Below are positions 18,596 to 28,027 of a DNA stretch of 64,000 nt, piece by piece. A program made the translations under genes and the position numbers. Under the pieces are notes generated by a model. The model was not told where the DNA came from, made no database searches, and saw nothing but the letters and a program-made list of their open reading frames with translations. This stretch comes from Cupriavidus sp. YR651 (GTDB lineage Bacteria > Pseudomonadota > Gammaproteobacteria > Burkholderiales > Burkholderiaceae), in contig NZ_FMYZ01000005.1 of the NCBI RefSeq assembly GCF_900101625.1, forward strand, positions 372,001 to 436,000, read 5' to 3'. How positions within the stretch are numbered: position 1 is the stretch's first letter; the number at the start of each line of letters is the position of its first letter.

Positions 18596-18758
18596 GATTC
18601 TGTTCAGCGCGGCATAGGAATTGCGCTAGTTTAGGAAAATAACAAATTGTTAGCAAGATTAATGACTTACGAAGCCTCTTTAAAGTTCGATTCGCATACA
18701 TTTCCACATTACGGGAAATGAGACGATTAGATCATTCCTCAAAACCACACTTTCGTCA

Positions 18759-19514
18759 TCACGACAGGAAACGCGCGAACCCACTGACCGGTTCACGCTC
18801 CGTTTTCAGTTGGTTGGCGGTGGCCTCCGGGTCGGCGTAACCCAGCGACATGCCGCAAACGACCATTTCGTCCTCGGTCAGCCGCAATTGCCTGGCCAGG
18901 ACACTATGAAATTGAGTGAAGGCGGCTTGCGGGCATGTGTCCAGTCCGCGTGCACGCGCCGCCACCATGATGCTTTGCAGGAACATGCCGTAGTCAAGCC
19001 AGCTGCCCTGCTCCAGGATCCGGTCGATCGTGAAGATCAGGCCGACCGGTGCATCGAAGAAACGGAAATTGCGGGCATGCTGCTCGTGCATGGCCGCCTT
19101 GTCCTCGCGGGTGATCTGCAGCAACCCGTACAGGTCCCAGCCCACCTTGCGGCGCCGGGCGAGGTACGGATTGACCCACTCGCGCGGGTAGTACGGGTAT
19201 TCCTCGCGATACTTGTCATCGCGATCGGGATCGTCGTAGGCGGCGAGCACATCGGCGCACAACCGCGCCTTGGCATCCCCTGACAGTACATAAACCTTCC
19301 ACGGCTGGACATTGGTGCCGGACGGCGCGCGGCTGGCCACAGCCAGGATCTCCTCCACGGTTTCGCGTGGCACGGGGGTATCCAGGAACGCACGGATCGA
19401 CCGGCGCGTGGTGATGGCGCGATCGACGATCGCGGCGGCATCGGTCACGGACGTATCGCCATTGGCCGCGGTGGCCTCAAGGGTTGCGCGAATGGCGTTA
19501 CCGGGGTTGAACAT
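18759..19514 (-). CDS. Nitroreductase-family FMN oxidoreductase
   Basis: A 251-residue flavoprotein with the nitroreductase N-terminus ITTRRSIRAFLDTPVPRETVEEIL and SRAPSGTNVQPWKVYVLSG. GGAGA lies 12 bases before ATG 19514; an upstream in-frame ATG at 19547 gives an atypical extension. It probably reduces nitro- or quinone-type compounds with NAD(P)H, but the substrate is unknown. A thioesterase gene lies just upstream on the same strand. Confidence 0.85.
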   Translation of the reverse strand: MFNPGNAIRATLEATAANGDTSVTDAAAIVDRAITTRRSIRAFLDTPVPRETVEEILAVASRAPSGTNVQPWKVYVLSGDAKARLCADVLAAYDDPDRDDKYREEYPYYPREWVNPYLARRRKVGWDLYGLLQITREDKAAMHEQHARNFRFFDAPVGLIFTIDRILEQGSWLDYGMFLQSIMVAARARGLDTCPQAAFTQFHSVLARQLRLTEDEMVVCGMSLGYADPEATANQLKTEREPVSGFARFLS

Positions 19515-19552
19515 GCTCTTTCGTCTCCAGGTTTTGTACGGTTGCACACGCT

Positions 19553-20002
19553 TCAGGCTGACGCCTGGCCTTGCATCACCAGCGGTTCCAGCGCCTGCCG
19601 CAATGCCTGCGGCAATGGCACGGGGCGCCGCGTCTCGCGATCGACGTAGACGTGCACGAAGTGTCCCTGTGCCGCTGCGACGTCGTCGTCATTGCGGAAC
19701 AGCCCCACTTCATAGCGCACGCTCGAATTGCCGAGTCTTGCCACACGCAGCCCCGCCACGACCGTATCCGGGAAGGTCAGCGATGAGAAATAGTTGCACT
19801 GCGTCTCGATCACCAGCCCGATGGTGGCGCCCGACTCGATGTCGAGCGCGCCCGCCCGGATCAGGTACGTGTTAACGACCGTATCAAAATAACTGTAGTA
19901 GACAACGTTGTTAACGTGGCCATAGACATCGTTATCCATCCAACGCGTCGTGATGGGCTGGAAGTGCGCAAAGGCACTGCGGCGATCGGGTTCTGGCTTC
20001 AT
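19553..20002 (-). CDS. Acyl-CoA thioesterase, hotdog fold (4HBT/YbgC-like)
   Basis: A 149-residue single hotdog domain. The N-terminal motif TTRWMDNDVYGHVNN contains the catalytic Asp25 of the 4-hydroxybenzoyl-CoA thioesterase group, followed by YYSYFDTVVN. It hydrolyses an acyl-CoA of unknown chain. It lies 38 bases upstream of the nitroreductase and may be cotranscribed with it and with the EamA/HDAC pair. Confidence 0.85.
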   Translation of the reverse strand: MKPEPDRRSAFAHFQPITTRWMDNDVYGHVNNVVYYSYFDTVVNTYLIRAGALDIESGATIGLVIETQCNYFSSLTFPDTVVAGLRVARLGNSSVRYEVGLFRNDDDVAAAQGHFVHVYVDRETRRPVPLPQALRQALEPLVMQGQASA

Positions 20003-20108
20003 GGCGGGTCAGAGAACGTTCGTCTGGGTCTGTCTTTGGGGCCGATTGGCGGTCTTTCCGTACCTTGTTGGTGGCTTGCTGGTGGCTTGGCGGTGTCCTG
20101 CCTGGCCG

Positions 20109-21044
20109 CTACCGGCGGATAACCAGCGCGACACCCGAAACGGCGACCACCATGCCCGCCGCGGCCAGCGGCGAGAAACGCTCGCCAAACAGCAGCCAGG
20201 CCATGACGGCGGTCGTCGGTGGCGTCAGGTACATCAGACTGGAAACCTTGGTCGCCGCACCCTGCCGGATCAGCACAAACAGCAGCGAGATGGCGCCGAT
20301 CGATAGCGCCACGACGGACCATAAGAGCGCACCCGCCATCGCAAGGTTCCAATGCACCTCACGCGTTTCGAACAAAAACATGAATGGCAGGCACGCCACG
20401 GCCGACGCCGCGAACTGGATCACCGAGCCCATGCGCAGATCGAACACCGGGCAAAAATGCTTCTGGTAGAGGGTGCCGAACGTGATGGAGACCAGCGCGC
20501 CGACGGCCAGCACCAGGCTGGCGGGCGACAATCCCGTCGCGGTGAGCTTGTTGGCGACGACCAGGCCCACGCCAGCCAGCCCGATCAGCAGCCCGATCCA
20601 TTGCCTGCCACTCACGCGCTCACCCATGCGGCTGACAAAGAGTGCCGTCAGCAGCGGCTGCATGCCAACGATCAGCGCCGACAAGCCGGCGGGCATGCCG
20701 AGCTTCACGGCCGCCCAGACGCCGCCAAGGTAGCCCGCCTGCAGGAACAGCCCCGCCACGGCGATATGGCCGACGCGCGCCCAGTCAACGCGTGGGCCAT
20801 CGGCTGTCTGCCGCTGTGGCAACGGCACGCGCGCAAGCAGCACGAACGGCACCATCAGGACCAACACCCCGACAAAGCGCAGGAAGAGAAACGTCATCGG
20901 CTCGGCATAGGGCATGCCGTACTTCGCGACGATGAAGCCCGTACTCCAGATCAGGACGAACAGCGCGGGCATGCCAGCCACCCACAGGCGCGCGCCCGTG
21001 GAGATATCGGCGTTGCTGGGTCGGGTAGTAGCGCGCGAACTCAT
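20109..21044 (-). CDS. EamA/DMT-family transporter
   Basis: A 311-residue membrane protein with about ten hydrophobic segments in two EamA repeats; WSTGFIVAKYGMPYAEPMTFLFLRF is the usual first repeat. It probably exports a metabolite. Its ATG overlaps the stop of the upstream histone-deacetylase-fold gene as ATGA, so the two are translationally coupled. Confidence 0.87.
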   Translation of the reverse strand: MSSRATTRPSNADISTGARLWVAGMPALFVLIWSTGFIVAKYGMPYAEPMTFLFLRFVGVLVLMVPFVLLARVPLPQRQTADGPRVDWARVGHIAVAGLFLQAGYLGGVWAAVKLGMPAGLSALIVGMQPLLTALFVSRMGERVSGRQWIGLLIGLAGVGLVVANKLTATGLSPASLVLAVGALVSITFGTLYQKHFCPVFDLRMGSVIQFAASAVACLPFMFLFETREVHWNLAMAGALLWSVVALSIGAISLLFVLIRQGAATKVSSLMYLTPPTTAVMAWLLFGERFSPLAAAGMVVAVSGVALVIRR

Positions 21045-22048
21045 GACGCCGCCGTCGCCAGGTTGGACGAGCCCGGGGGAAAACCGGCGGGGTCTTCGGC
21101 AACGACGCCCGTGGAGATACCGGAAGCGCGGCTGTCGGCGCCCACAGCCCGGTAGCGCGCGTGATAGTGCGCAGCCAGGCCGACGGTCTGCGTGTGAACA
21201 GCCACCGTATCCTCGATCTGATTGCCGTAGCCACCCGCCATCGCCACGGCAATGGGGAGGCGGCGCGCCAGCGCGGATTCGAAGACGATCGTGTCGCGCC
21301 GCGCCAGGCCTGCCAGGGTCAGTCGCAGCCGCCCGAGGCGGTCGCCCTCGTGAGGGTCGGCGCCGGCCAGGTAGATCAGGAGTTCAGGATTGAAGCGTGC
21401 ATAGAGCGCGTCGAGCGCGGACACCAGCGCGGCCGCATAGCCGTCGTCGTCGCACCCGTCAGGCAAACCCACATCCAGATCGCTGGCCTCCTTGCGGAAG
21501 GGGTAATTCTTCTCGCCATGCAGCGACAGCGTGAAGATTGTCGGGTCGTCGCGCAGGATGGACGCGGTGCCATTGCCCTGATGCACATCGAGATCGATCA
21601 CGGCGACGCGGCGCACACGCCCGTCGCGCTGGAGCTGGCGGGCTGCAATCGCGGCATCGTTGAAGACACAGAAACCGCCGCCCTTGTCGGCGTAGGCATG
21701 GTGGGTGCCCCCGGCCAGGTTCACTGCAACACCCTCTTCCATGGCCGTCCTGCAGGCGGCGATCGTGGCGCCGGCCGAGCGCCGCGAGCGCTCCACCATC
21801 TCGTGGGACCACGGGAAGCCGATCTCTCGCTGACGCGCGGCGTCGAGCCGTCCGGCAGACACTTCGGCGATGTAGTCGGCCGTATGGGCCAGCCGCAGTG
21901 CATTGTCGTCCGCCCGCGGGGCTTCCCGCAGTTCGATGCCCGCGACCTCCCGCACCACCGCATCCCGCAGCATGCTGTATTTGCGCATCGGGAAGCGGTG
22001 TCCCGGCGGCAATGGCAATACGAAGTGGTCGGCGTAGAAAGCTAGCAT
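21041..22048 (-). CDS. Histone deacetylase-family (zinc amidohydrolase) protein
   Basis: A 335-residue enzyme of the arginase/deacetylase fold. The metal and active-site motifs are present: GGTHHAYADKGGGFCVFND with the His pair, and DLDVHQGNGTASIL with the zinc Asp and His; a GGYG near the end completes the pocket. The ATG at 22048 (MLAFYADHF) gives the usual N-terminus; an upstream ATG at 22183 adds a 45-residue atypical extension. Bacterial members deacetylate acetoin-, polyamine- or other N-acetyl substrates; the substrate here is unknown. Confidence 0.87.
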   Translation of the reverse strand: MLAFYADHFVLPLPPGHRFPMRKYSMLRDAVVREVAGIELREAPRADDNALRLAHTADYIAEVSAGRLDAARQREIGFPWSHEMVERSRRSAGATIAACRTAMEEGVAVNLAGGTHHAYADKGGGFCVFNDAAIAARQLQRDGRVRRVAVIDLDVHQGNGTASILRDDPTIFTLSLHGEKNYPFRKEASDLDVGLPDGCDDDGYAAALVSALDALYARFNPELLIYLAGADPHEGDRLGRLRLTLAGLARRDTIVFESALARRLPIAVAMAGGYGNQIEDTVAVHTQTVGLAAHYHARYRAVGADSRASGISTGVVAEDPAGFPPGSSNLATAAS

Positions 22049-22342
22049 CGATGGCAGGTCGGCTTCGGGGTAGCGACGAGATGGGACATCAGGATTCGAG
22101 GCAGGAATGCCTGATCCGGCCCGGATAAGTGGCGGGAGATCCACATTCGCCGACCGGGCAGTCTGGGATAGTAGCATCGCCACTCAACGCATGTTCAAGG
22201 CACCCCATCAGCGCGGCGATTCTCGCGTCGCACCAACCACGCCATATCAGGATAAACCCTTGCCCCATGCGGGATACGTGGACATTACTGCCCATAGAAG
22301 GGTGCAAACCGAAAGACATTTTGTGCACCGCACCAAAACCGC

Positions 22343-22370
22343 TTGACACGATTCGAAGTTTCTCTAGAAT
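22343..22370 (+). promoter_or_regulatory. Promoter of the phasin gene
   Basis: TTGACA (22343-22348), 16-base spacer, TAGAAT (22365-22370), a near-consensus sigma-70 promoter that predicts a leader of about 150 bases before the phasin ATG. Confidence 0.8.
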
Positions 22371-22526
22371 TGGAATTGTTGCGGCGCACCAAAGGTTTCT
22401 GACCTCGGATCGACCGCAAACGAACATACGCTCGGGCTCGGCTACGACACAAGTCATGGCTTTGACATCTGGGCGGCCTAATTTTCTATTTTGCTTGACC
22501 TTGAAGTTCACCACTGGAGACCAGCA

Positions 22527-23105
22527 ATGATCCTGACCCCGGAACAAGTTGCAGCCGCACAAAAAGCCAACCTGGAGACCCTGTTCGGTCTGACCACCAA
22601 GGCATTCGAAGGCGTCGAAAAGCTTGTCGAGTTGAACCTGCAAGTGGTCAAGGCCACCTTCGCCGAAAACGTCGACAACGCCAAGAAGGCACTGTCCGCC
22701 AAGGACGCCCAGGAACTGCTGGCCATTCAGGCCTCCCTGGTGCAACCGGTTGCCGAAAAGACCCTCGCCTACACGCGTCACCTGTACGAAATCGCTTCGG
22801 AAACCCAAAGCGAGTTCACCAAGGTGGCTGAAGCCCAACTGGCCGAAGGCTCGAAGAACGTGCAAGCGCTCGTCGACAACTTCGCCAAGAACGCCCCGGC
22901 CGGTTCGGAATCGACCGTCGCGATCGTGAAGTCGGCCATCTCGGCTGCCAACAACGCGTACGAGTCGGTCCAGAAGGCCACGAAGCAAGCTGTGGAAATG
23001 GCCGAAAGCAACTTCCAGGCTGCCGCCACCGCCGCGACCAAGGCTGCCCAGCAAGCCAGCGCCACGGCTCGCACGGCAACCAAGAAGCCGACGACCACGG
23101 CCTAA
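22527..23105 (+). CDS. phaP: PHA granule phasin (PhaP family)
   Basis: A 192-residue amphipathic helical protein with no signal or membrane segment; [22 protein letters not shown] and the following helices are typical of PhaP, which coats polyhydroxyalkanoate granules. The C-terminus is Ala/Thr/Lys-rich (about 155-192), like other Burkholderiales phasins. GGAGA lies 6 bases before the ATG. A strong promoter and a terminator make it a single-gene unit. Which paralogue it is cannot be told. Confidence 0.92.
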   Translation: MILTPEQVAAAQKANLETLFGLTTKAFEGVEKLVELNLQVVKATFAENVDNAKKALSAKDAQELLAIQASLVQPVAEKTLAYTRHLYEIASETQSEFTKVAEAQLAEGSKNVQALVDNFAKNAPAGSESTVAIVKSAISAANNAYESVQKATKQAVEMAESNFQAAATAATKAAQQASATARTATKKPTTTA

Positions 23106-23304
23106 GCTGTAGAAGTCGCAAGCTGTAACAGGCAAGACCAGCGAACCGGCTCCGGCCGGTCCGTTGGCAAAGCGCCCCGCTCCAATGGACGTTTTGCCAA
23201 CGGTGGTGACGACGGGAATCCGATGCATCCAGGTCCCGCCTTCGCCGCGTGCCGATGTCTCCTCGGTACCCCGGTCTCCTTAGATTCCAAAGGTATCGTT
23301 CAAG

Positions 23305-23337
23305 CCCGGCCCTGAAAGAGGGTGCCGGGTTTTTTTT
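23305..23337 (+). terminator. Intrinsic terminator after phaP
   Basis: Stem CCCGGC / GCCGGG with an inner CCT/AGG, followed by eight T. Confidence 0.85.
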
Positions 23338-23492
23338 GGCCTGCTCGACGGGCACGCCGCGCGAATTCCCGCCTTCCCGCCCGCACCCCAGGCTGAACGC
23401 CCCTTCCCGTTCCCGCCCCAGATTCACGCCTCTTCCAGCCAGCCTTTACGGTCGCCAAGAATTCCTGGCGGTTAGTTGCCAAGCTGACATGA

Positions 23493-23520
23493 AAACAGCC
23501 CGCCATCAGGCGGGCTGTTT
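23493..23520 (-). terminator. Intrinsic terminator after lpdA
   Basis: Stem AAACAGCCCGCC / GGCGGGCTGTTT, loop ATCA, with A/T runs on both sides; it ends the PDH operon. Confidence 0.85.
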
Positions 23521-23541
23521 CGTTTCGGCGCGACCAGGTTC

Positions 23542-25332
23542 TCAGCGCTTGCGCGGGGGCGGCACGTCCGTGCAGACGCCCTCGTAGATCTCCGCGGCCA
23601 TGCCAATCGACTCGCCCAGCGTCGGGTGCGGGTGGATCGTCTTGCCGATGTCCACGGCATCCGCGCCCATCTCGATGGCCAGGCAGACTTCGCTGATGAG
23701 ATCGCCGGCATGCATGCCTACGATACCGCCGCCGATGATTCGGTGGGTTTCCTCGTCGAAGATCAGCTTGGTGAAGCCCTCGTCGCGGCCATTGGCGATG
23801 GCGCGGCCCGAAGCAGCCCAGGGGAACGTGCCCTTGCTGTACTTGATGCCCTCCGCCTTGCACTGCTCTTCGGTCAGGCCAGCCCAGGCCACTTCCGGAT
23901 CGGTATAGGCCACCGACGGAATCTGCTTGACGTCGAAGTACGCCTTCTCGCCATGGGCCGCTTCCGCGGCCACGTGCGCTTCGTGCACGGCCTTGTGGGC
24001 CAGCATCGGCTGACCAACGATGTCGCCAATTGCGAAGATGTGCGGCACGTTGGTACGCAGTTGCTTGTCGACGTCGATGAAGCCACGGTCGGTCACGGCC
24101 ACGCCAGCCTTCTCAGCGCCAATCTTCTTGCCGTTCGGCGTGCGGCCCACCGACACCAGCACCGCGTCGTAGCGCACCGGTTCAGCCGGTGCGGCCTCGC
24201 CTTCGAACTTCACGTAGATGCCGTCCGGCTTGGCTTCCACACCAACGGTCTTGGTCTTCAGCATCACGTTGTCAAAGCGATGCTTGTTCATCTTGTCCCA
24301 GACCTTGACCAGGTCGCGGTCAGCGCCCTGCATGAGGCCGTCGAGCATTTCCACCACGTCGATGCGCGCGCCCAGCGTGCTGTACACGGTGGCCATTTCC
24401 AGGCCGATGATGCCGCCACCGATCACGAGCATCTTGTTCGGGATGTCGCGCAGCTCCAGCGCGCCGGTCGAATCGAAAATGCGCGGGTCTTCCGGGATGA
24501 ACGGCAGCTTCACGGCCTGGCTGCCGGCGGCGATGATCGCCTTTTCGAAGCGGATCACCGTCTTCTTGCCGGTGGTCGCCTTGCCATCGCCCTCGGTTTC
24601 CTGGACTTCCAGGTGGTGCGGATCCAGGAAATTGCCGATACCGCGCACAACTTGCACCTTGCGGGCCTTGGCCATGCCGGCCAGGCCGCCGGTCAGCTTG
24701 CCGACCACGGTTTCCTTGTAGTGACGCAGGCCGTCCAGGTCGATCTTGGCTTCGCCGAACAGGATGCCGTGCGCCGCCAGGGCCTTGGCCTCGTCGATCA
24801 CGGCCGCGTTATGCAGCAGCGCCTTCGACGGGATGCAACCCACGTTCAGGCACACGCCGCCAAGCGAGCCATAGCGCTCGACCAGCACGGTGTTCATACC
24901 CAGGTCCGCCGAGCGGAAAGCGGCCGAGTAGCCACCGGGGCCAGCGCCCAGCACGAGCATGTCGCACTGGATATCGGCGCTGCCGCTGTGCGTTGCCGCA
25001 GCCGGTGCGACCGCCGGTGCAGCGGCTGCCGGCGCGGGGGTCGGCGCCGCCGGAGCGGGCGCTGCGGCGGGGGCCGGTGCCGGCGCTGCGGTCGCGCCGG
25101 CTTCCACCGTGCAGATCACCGTGCCCTTGGCTACCTTGTCGCCAACCTTGACCTTGACGTCCACGACCTTGCCGGTGGCCGACGACGGCACGTCCATGCT
25201 GGCCTTGTCGGACTCCAGCACGATCAGCGATTGCTCTTCCTCGACCGTGTCGCCGGCCTTGACCAGCACCTCGATCACTTCCACCGCGTCGAAATCGCCG
25301 ATATCCGGCACCTTGACTTCGATCACACTCAT
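23542..25332 (-). CDS. lpdA: Dihydrolipoyl dehydrogenase with N-terminal lipoyl domain (PDH E3)
   Basis: E3 of the pyruvate dehydrogenase complex reoxidises dihydrolipoamide with NAD+. The 596-residue protein carries an extra N-terminal lipoyl domain (Lys43 in [11 protein letters not shown]) joined by an Ala/Pro linker (about 80-115) to the flavoprotein. Redox disulfide Cys161/Cys166 ([13 protein letters not shown]), FAD motif [13 protein letters not shown] motif [10 protein letters not shown] and the C-terminal His569/Glu574 pair are present. A strong AGGAGGAAAAGC precedes the ATG. It is last in aceE-aceF-proteasome homologue-lpdA, 39 bases after the previous gene. Confidence 0.97.
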   Translation of the reverse strand: MSVIEVKVPDIGDFDAVEVIEVLVKAGDTVEEEQSLIVLESDKASMDVPSSATGKVVDVKVKVGDKVAKGTVICTVEAGATAAPAPAPAAAPAPAAPTPAPAAAAPAVAPAAATHSGSADIQCDMLVLGAGPGGYSAAFRSADLGMNTVLVERYGSLGGVCLNVGCIPSKALLHNAAVIDEAKALAAHGILFGEAKIDLDGLRHYKETVVGKLTGGLAGMAKARKVQVVRGIGNFLDPHHLEVQETEGDGKATTGKKTVIRFEKAIIAAGSQAVKLPFIPEDPRIFDSTGALELRDIPNKMLVIGGGIIGLEMATVYSTLGARIDVVEMLDGLMQGADRDLVKVWDKMNKHRFDNVMLKTKTVGVEAKPDGIYVKFEGEAAPAEPVRYDAVLVSVGRTPNGKKIGAEKAGVAVTDRGFIDVDKQLRTNVPHIFAIGDIVGQPMLAHKAVHEAHVAAEAAHGEKAYFDVKQIPSVAYTDPEVAWAGLTEEQCKAEGIKYSKGTFPWAASGRAIANGRDEGFTKLIFDEETHRIIGGGIVGMHAGDLISEVCLAIEMGADAVDIGKTIHPHPTLGESIGMAAEIYEGVCTDVPPPRKR

Positions 25333-25371
25333 GCTTTTCCTCCTGGGATGCGCGCCCTGCCCGCCTGCGGG

Positions 25372-26001
25372 TCAGGCCGCGCCTTCGTTGTTGGTTGCCG
25401 CGTCGCCACTGGCTTGCGCCGGCGACGGCTGCGCCTGCAGCCGCACGGTATGCACGTCGATTGGTCCTGCCGAACTCTTGTCGAACTCCACTCCCGCATC
25501 CACTCCGATCCGCGCGATGGCGCCAGCGTCCATGTCGGGCCGGTCGTAGACCGCATGCATGGCCCCGAGCGCATAGTTGCGGCCCGAGCCGATGCCCCAG
25601 AAACGGTCGAACGAAAACACCTCGCGGTAGGAATAGACACCGAAGATGCCGCCCGGATTGGCGATCAGGCAGACAATCTGCGATGACTCGTAGGGGTCGT
25701 CCTCGTCTTCCTTGGTGTTGATGAAGTACTCGTTCTTGAGTCGCTCATGCACTTTCAGGAAGGTCCGGAATACGTCGTCGCGCGTGAGCAGCCGGCATTC
25801 CTCGCCCATGCCGGCCAGCAGGCTGCGCATGACCGGGAAGTGCGCCGTCGTGCCGGCGAGCGCGACAAAGCTCTCGCCTACCGGGAAGACCTTCTGGTTG
25901 CGTTCATAGGCACGCGACAGGCGCGTGTCCCCGAAGGTGACCAGAGCGTCCGCCGCGATCGCCACTTCGGCACCCTTTCTGACGACAACGCAGGTAGTCA
26001 T
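25372..26001 (-). CDS. Proteasome-fold protein of the beta-proteobacterial proteasome homologue (BPH) type
   Basis: A 209-residue Ntn-fold protein starting MTTCVVVRKGAEVAIAADALVTFGDT, close to HslV. Once Met is removed Thr is N-terminal; Asp17 and Thr21 fall at HslV positions, and a Lys (36) lies near the HslV Lys33 position. VALAGTTAHF parallels the HslV AGFAGGTAD loop. It lacks HslV's usual partner, since no hslU is near. The sequence best fits the small beta-proteobacterial proteasome homologue BPH rather than HslV or the longer Anbu. A perfect GGAGGTGA precedes the ATG. It sits between aceF and lpdA on the same strand, so it should be co-expressed with PDH. Target and activity are unknown. 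Confidence 0.78.
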   Translation of the reverse strand: MTTCVVVRKGAEVAIAADALVTFGDTRLSRAYERNQKVFPVGESFVALAGTTAHFPVMRSLLAGMGEECRLLTRDDVFRTFLKVHERLKNEYFINTKEDEDDPYESSQIVCLIANPGGIFGVYSYREVFSFDRFWGIGSGRNYALGAMHAVYDRPDMDAGAIARIGVDAGVEFDKSSAGPIDVHTVRLQAQPSPAQASGDAATNNEGAA

Positions 26002-26031
26002 GGATCACCTCCACTCGTCACGCCGCAGTTC

Positions 26032-26054
26032 GCACACCGGCAGTGCCGGTGTGC
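26032..26054. promoter_or_regulatory. 23-base perfect palindrome upstream of the proteasome homologue
   Basis: Arms GCACACCGGCA and TGCCGGTGTGC around a single G, followed by a second small dyad GCTTCA-AGA-TGAAGC (26064-26078). It lies in the 168-base aceF-BPH gap. No T run follows on either strand, so it may be an RNA stability or attenuation stem, or a protein site. Confidence 0.6.
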
Positions 26055-26169
26055 AGTGCGGTTGCTTCAAGATGAAGCGGAGCGGTTCTGGCTGGACGCG
26101 CGGCCACAGACTGCACAAGTGGTGCGGCAAGGCCGCGCAACGACGCCAGAATCATCTTCAAGCGACCGC

Positions 26170-27837
26170 TTACAGCAGGATGCGGCGGAAGTCCGCCAGA
26201 AGCGCCGCGAAGTACGTGTTGAAGCGGGCTGCCTCGGCGCCGTCGATCACACGGTGATCCCACGACAGCGACAGCGGCAGCGTCAGGCGCGGCGCAAACT
26301 GCTTGCCGTCCCAGACCGGCTTCATGTACGACTTGCATACGCCCATGATGGCGACTTCCGGCGCATTGATGATCGGCGTGAAGTAGGTGCCGCCCAGGCC
26401 GCCCAGCGACGAGATCGAGAAGCAGCCGCCCTGCATCTGGTCCGGCTTCAGCTTGCCGTCGCGGGCCAGCTTGGCCAGTTCGCCCATTTCCTGGCTGATC
26501 TCGAGCACGCCCTTCTTGTCGGCGTCCTTGATCACCGGCACGACCAGGCCGTTCGGGGTGTCCGCGGCAAAGCCGATGTTGAAGTACTTCTTCAGCACCA
26601 GGTTGTCGCCGTCCAGCGAGGCATTGAAGTTCGGGAACTTCTTCAGCGCCGCGACCGTGGCCTTGATCATGAACGCGAGCATCGTGACCTTGATGCCGGA
26701 CTTCTCGTTTTCCTTGTTCAGCTGGACACGGAAGGCTTCCAGTTCAGTGATATCCGCCTCGTCGCAGTTCGTGACGTGCGGGATCATGACCCAGTTGCGG
26801 TGCAGGTTGGCACCGGAAATCTTCTTGATGCGCGACAGCGGCTTGCTTTCCACCTCGCCGAAGCGAGTGAAGTCAACCTTCGGCCACGGCAGCAGGTCCA
26901 GGCCAACGCCCGAGCCACCCGTCGAGGCGGCGGCTGCCGGTGCGGCGGTCTGGCCGCTCATCACGCCCTTGACGAAGCCCTGGACGTCTTCCTGAGTGAT
27001 CCGGCCCTTCGGACCCGTACCCGGCACGCGCGACACATCGACGCCGAGTTCGCGGGCGAACTTGCGGACCGACGGACTGGCGTGGGCGGCCTTGCCGGTG
27101 ACGCCCTGTGCGGCCGGCGCCGGGGCGGGAGCCGCCGGAGCCGGGGCGGCAGCTTTCGCAGCCGGGGCTGGCGCCGGCGCAGCGGCAGCCGGGGCCGGCG
27201 CGGCGGCCGGTGCGACTGCGGCGGCACCAGCGGCACCCGCAGCTTCCAGAATCAGGATCAGCGTGCCTTCAGCCACGTTGTCACCGACCTTGACCTTCAC
27301 TTCCTTGACCGTACCGGCCTGCGGCGACGGCACGTCCATGGTGGCCTTGTCGGATTCCAGCGTTACCAGCGCGTCTTCCGCGCTGATGGTGTCACCCGGC
27401 TTCACGTGGACTTCGATCACGGGTACGGCGTCGTAGTCGCCGATGTCCGGGACCTTGACTTCGACCGTGCCGCCACCAGCGGCAGCAGGCGCCGGAGCCG
27501 GCGCGGCTGCGGGGGCCGGAGCCGGTGCAGCGGCGGCCGGGGCCGGGGCGGGAGCCGGCGCAGCGGCGGCAGGTGCCGGGGCGGCGGCAGCGGCGCCAGC
27601 CGGTTCCAGCATCACCAGCACGGAGCCTTCAGCCACGTTGTCGCCCACCTTGATGCGGACTTCCTTGACCGTGCCAGCCTGCGGCGACGGCACGTCCATG
27701 GTGGCCTTGTCGGATTCCAGCGTCACCAGCGCGTCTTCCGCATTGATGGCGTCGCCCGGCTTGACGTGGACTTCGATGACGGGAACGGCGTCGTAGTCGC
27801 CGATATCCGGCACCTTGATTTCAATCGCTTGACTCAT
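26170..27837 (-). CDS. aceF: Dihydrolipoamide acetyltransferase (PDH E2) with two lipoyl domains
   Basis: E2 core of pyruvate dehydrogenase. The 555-residue protein has two lipoyl domains with Lys44 and Lys164 in identical [11 protein letters not shown] contexts exactly 120 residues apart, long Ala/Pro linkers, a peripheral subunit-binding domain ([18 protein letters not shown]) and the acyltransferase domain with [12 protein letters not shown] 27837 ([13 protein letters not shown]) is the usual start; the frame is open upstream but without family similarity. It lies 190 bases after aceE. Confidence 0.97.
   Translation of the reverse strand: MSQAIEIKVPDIGDYDAVPVIEVHVKPGDAINAEDALVTLESDKATMDVPSPQAGTVKEVRIKVGDNVAEGSVLVMLEPAGAAAAAPAPAAAAPAPAPAPAAAAPAPAPAAAPAPAPAAAGGGTVEVKVPDIGDYDAVPVIEVHVKPGDTISAEDALVTLESDKATMDVPSPQAGTVKEVKVKVGDNVAEGTLILILEAAGAAGAAAVAPAAAPAPAAAAPAPAPAAKAAAPAPAAPAPAPAAQGVTGKAAHASPSVRKFARELGVDVSRVPGTGPKGRITQEDVQGFVKGVMSGQTAAPAAAASTGGSGVGLDLLPWPKVDFTRFGEVESKPLSRIKKISGANLHRNWVMIPHVTNCDEADITELEAFRVQLNKENEKSGIKVTMLAFMIKATVAALKKFPNFNASLDGDNLVLKKYFNIGFAADTPNGLVVPVIKDADKKGVLEISQEMGELAKLARDGKLKPDQMQGGCFSISSLGGLGGTYFTPIINAPEVAIMGVCKSYMKPVWDGKQFAPRLTLPLSLSWDHRVIDGAEAARFNTYFAALLADFRRILL
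27251..27820. repeat. aceF: Direct DNA repeat coding the two aceF lipoyl domains
   Basis: Two blocks of about 200 bases, 360 bases apart, with very few differences (for example both carry the same run over ACGGCACGTCCATGGTGG). The near-identity at DNA level suggests recent duplication or gene conversion. Confidence 0.85.
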
Positions 27838-28027
27838 TAAGTGTCTCTCCTGGGCAGCCGGCACACACGTCAACACACGACGAACGCAAGCGGCGAGGTT
27901 ACTCTGGCCGCACGCATCTGTCACGCTGCCGCGCATCACCTGCGCCGCGTGGCGCCACCGGCAACCGGGGGCGCCCGCGGCGCGGCGGGTGCCGCACTAC
28001 GGGGGGTTCAGGCGTGTATGTACGGAA

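Larger units (their letters stand above)
23106..23541. other. Phasin-lpdA intergenic region with three hairpins
   Basis: 436 bases without a gene. They hold an 11-bp stem (CCGTTGGCAAA 23161-23171 with its complement at 23193-23203), the phasin terminator and the lpdA terminator. No other supported coding sequence is seen. Confidence 0.6.

Noticed and set aside
25372..26001. Identification as HslV
   Set aside because: HslV is about 180 residues and next to hslU; the longer insert region, C-terminal tail and PDH context fit the BPH type better.
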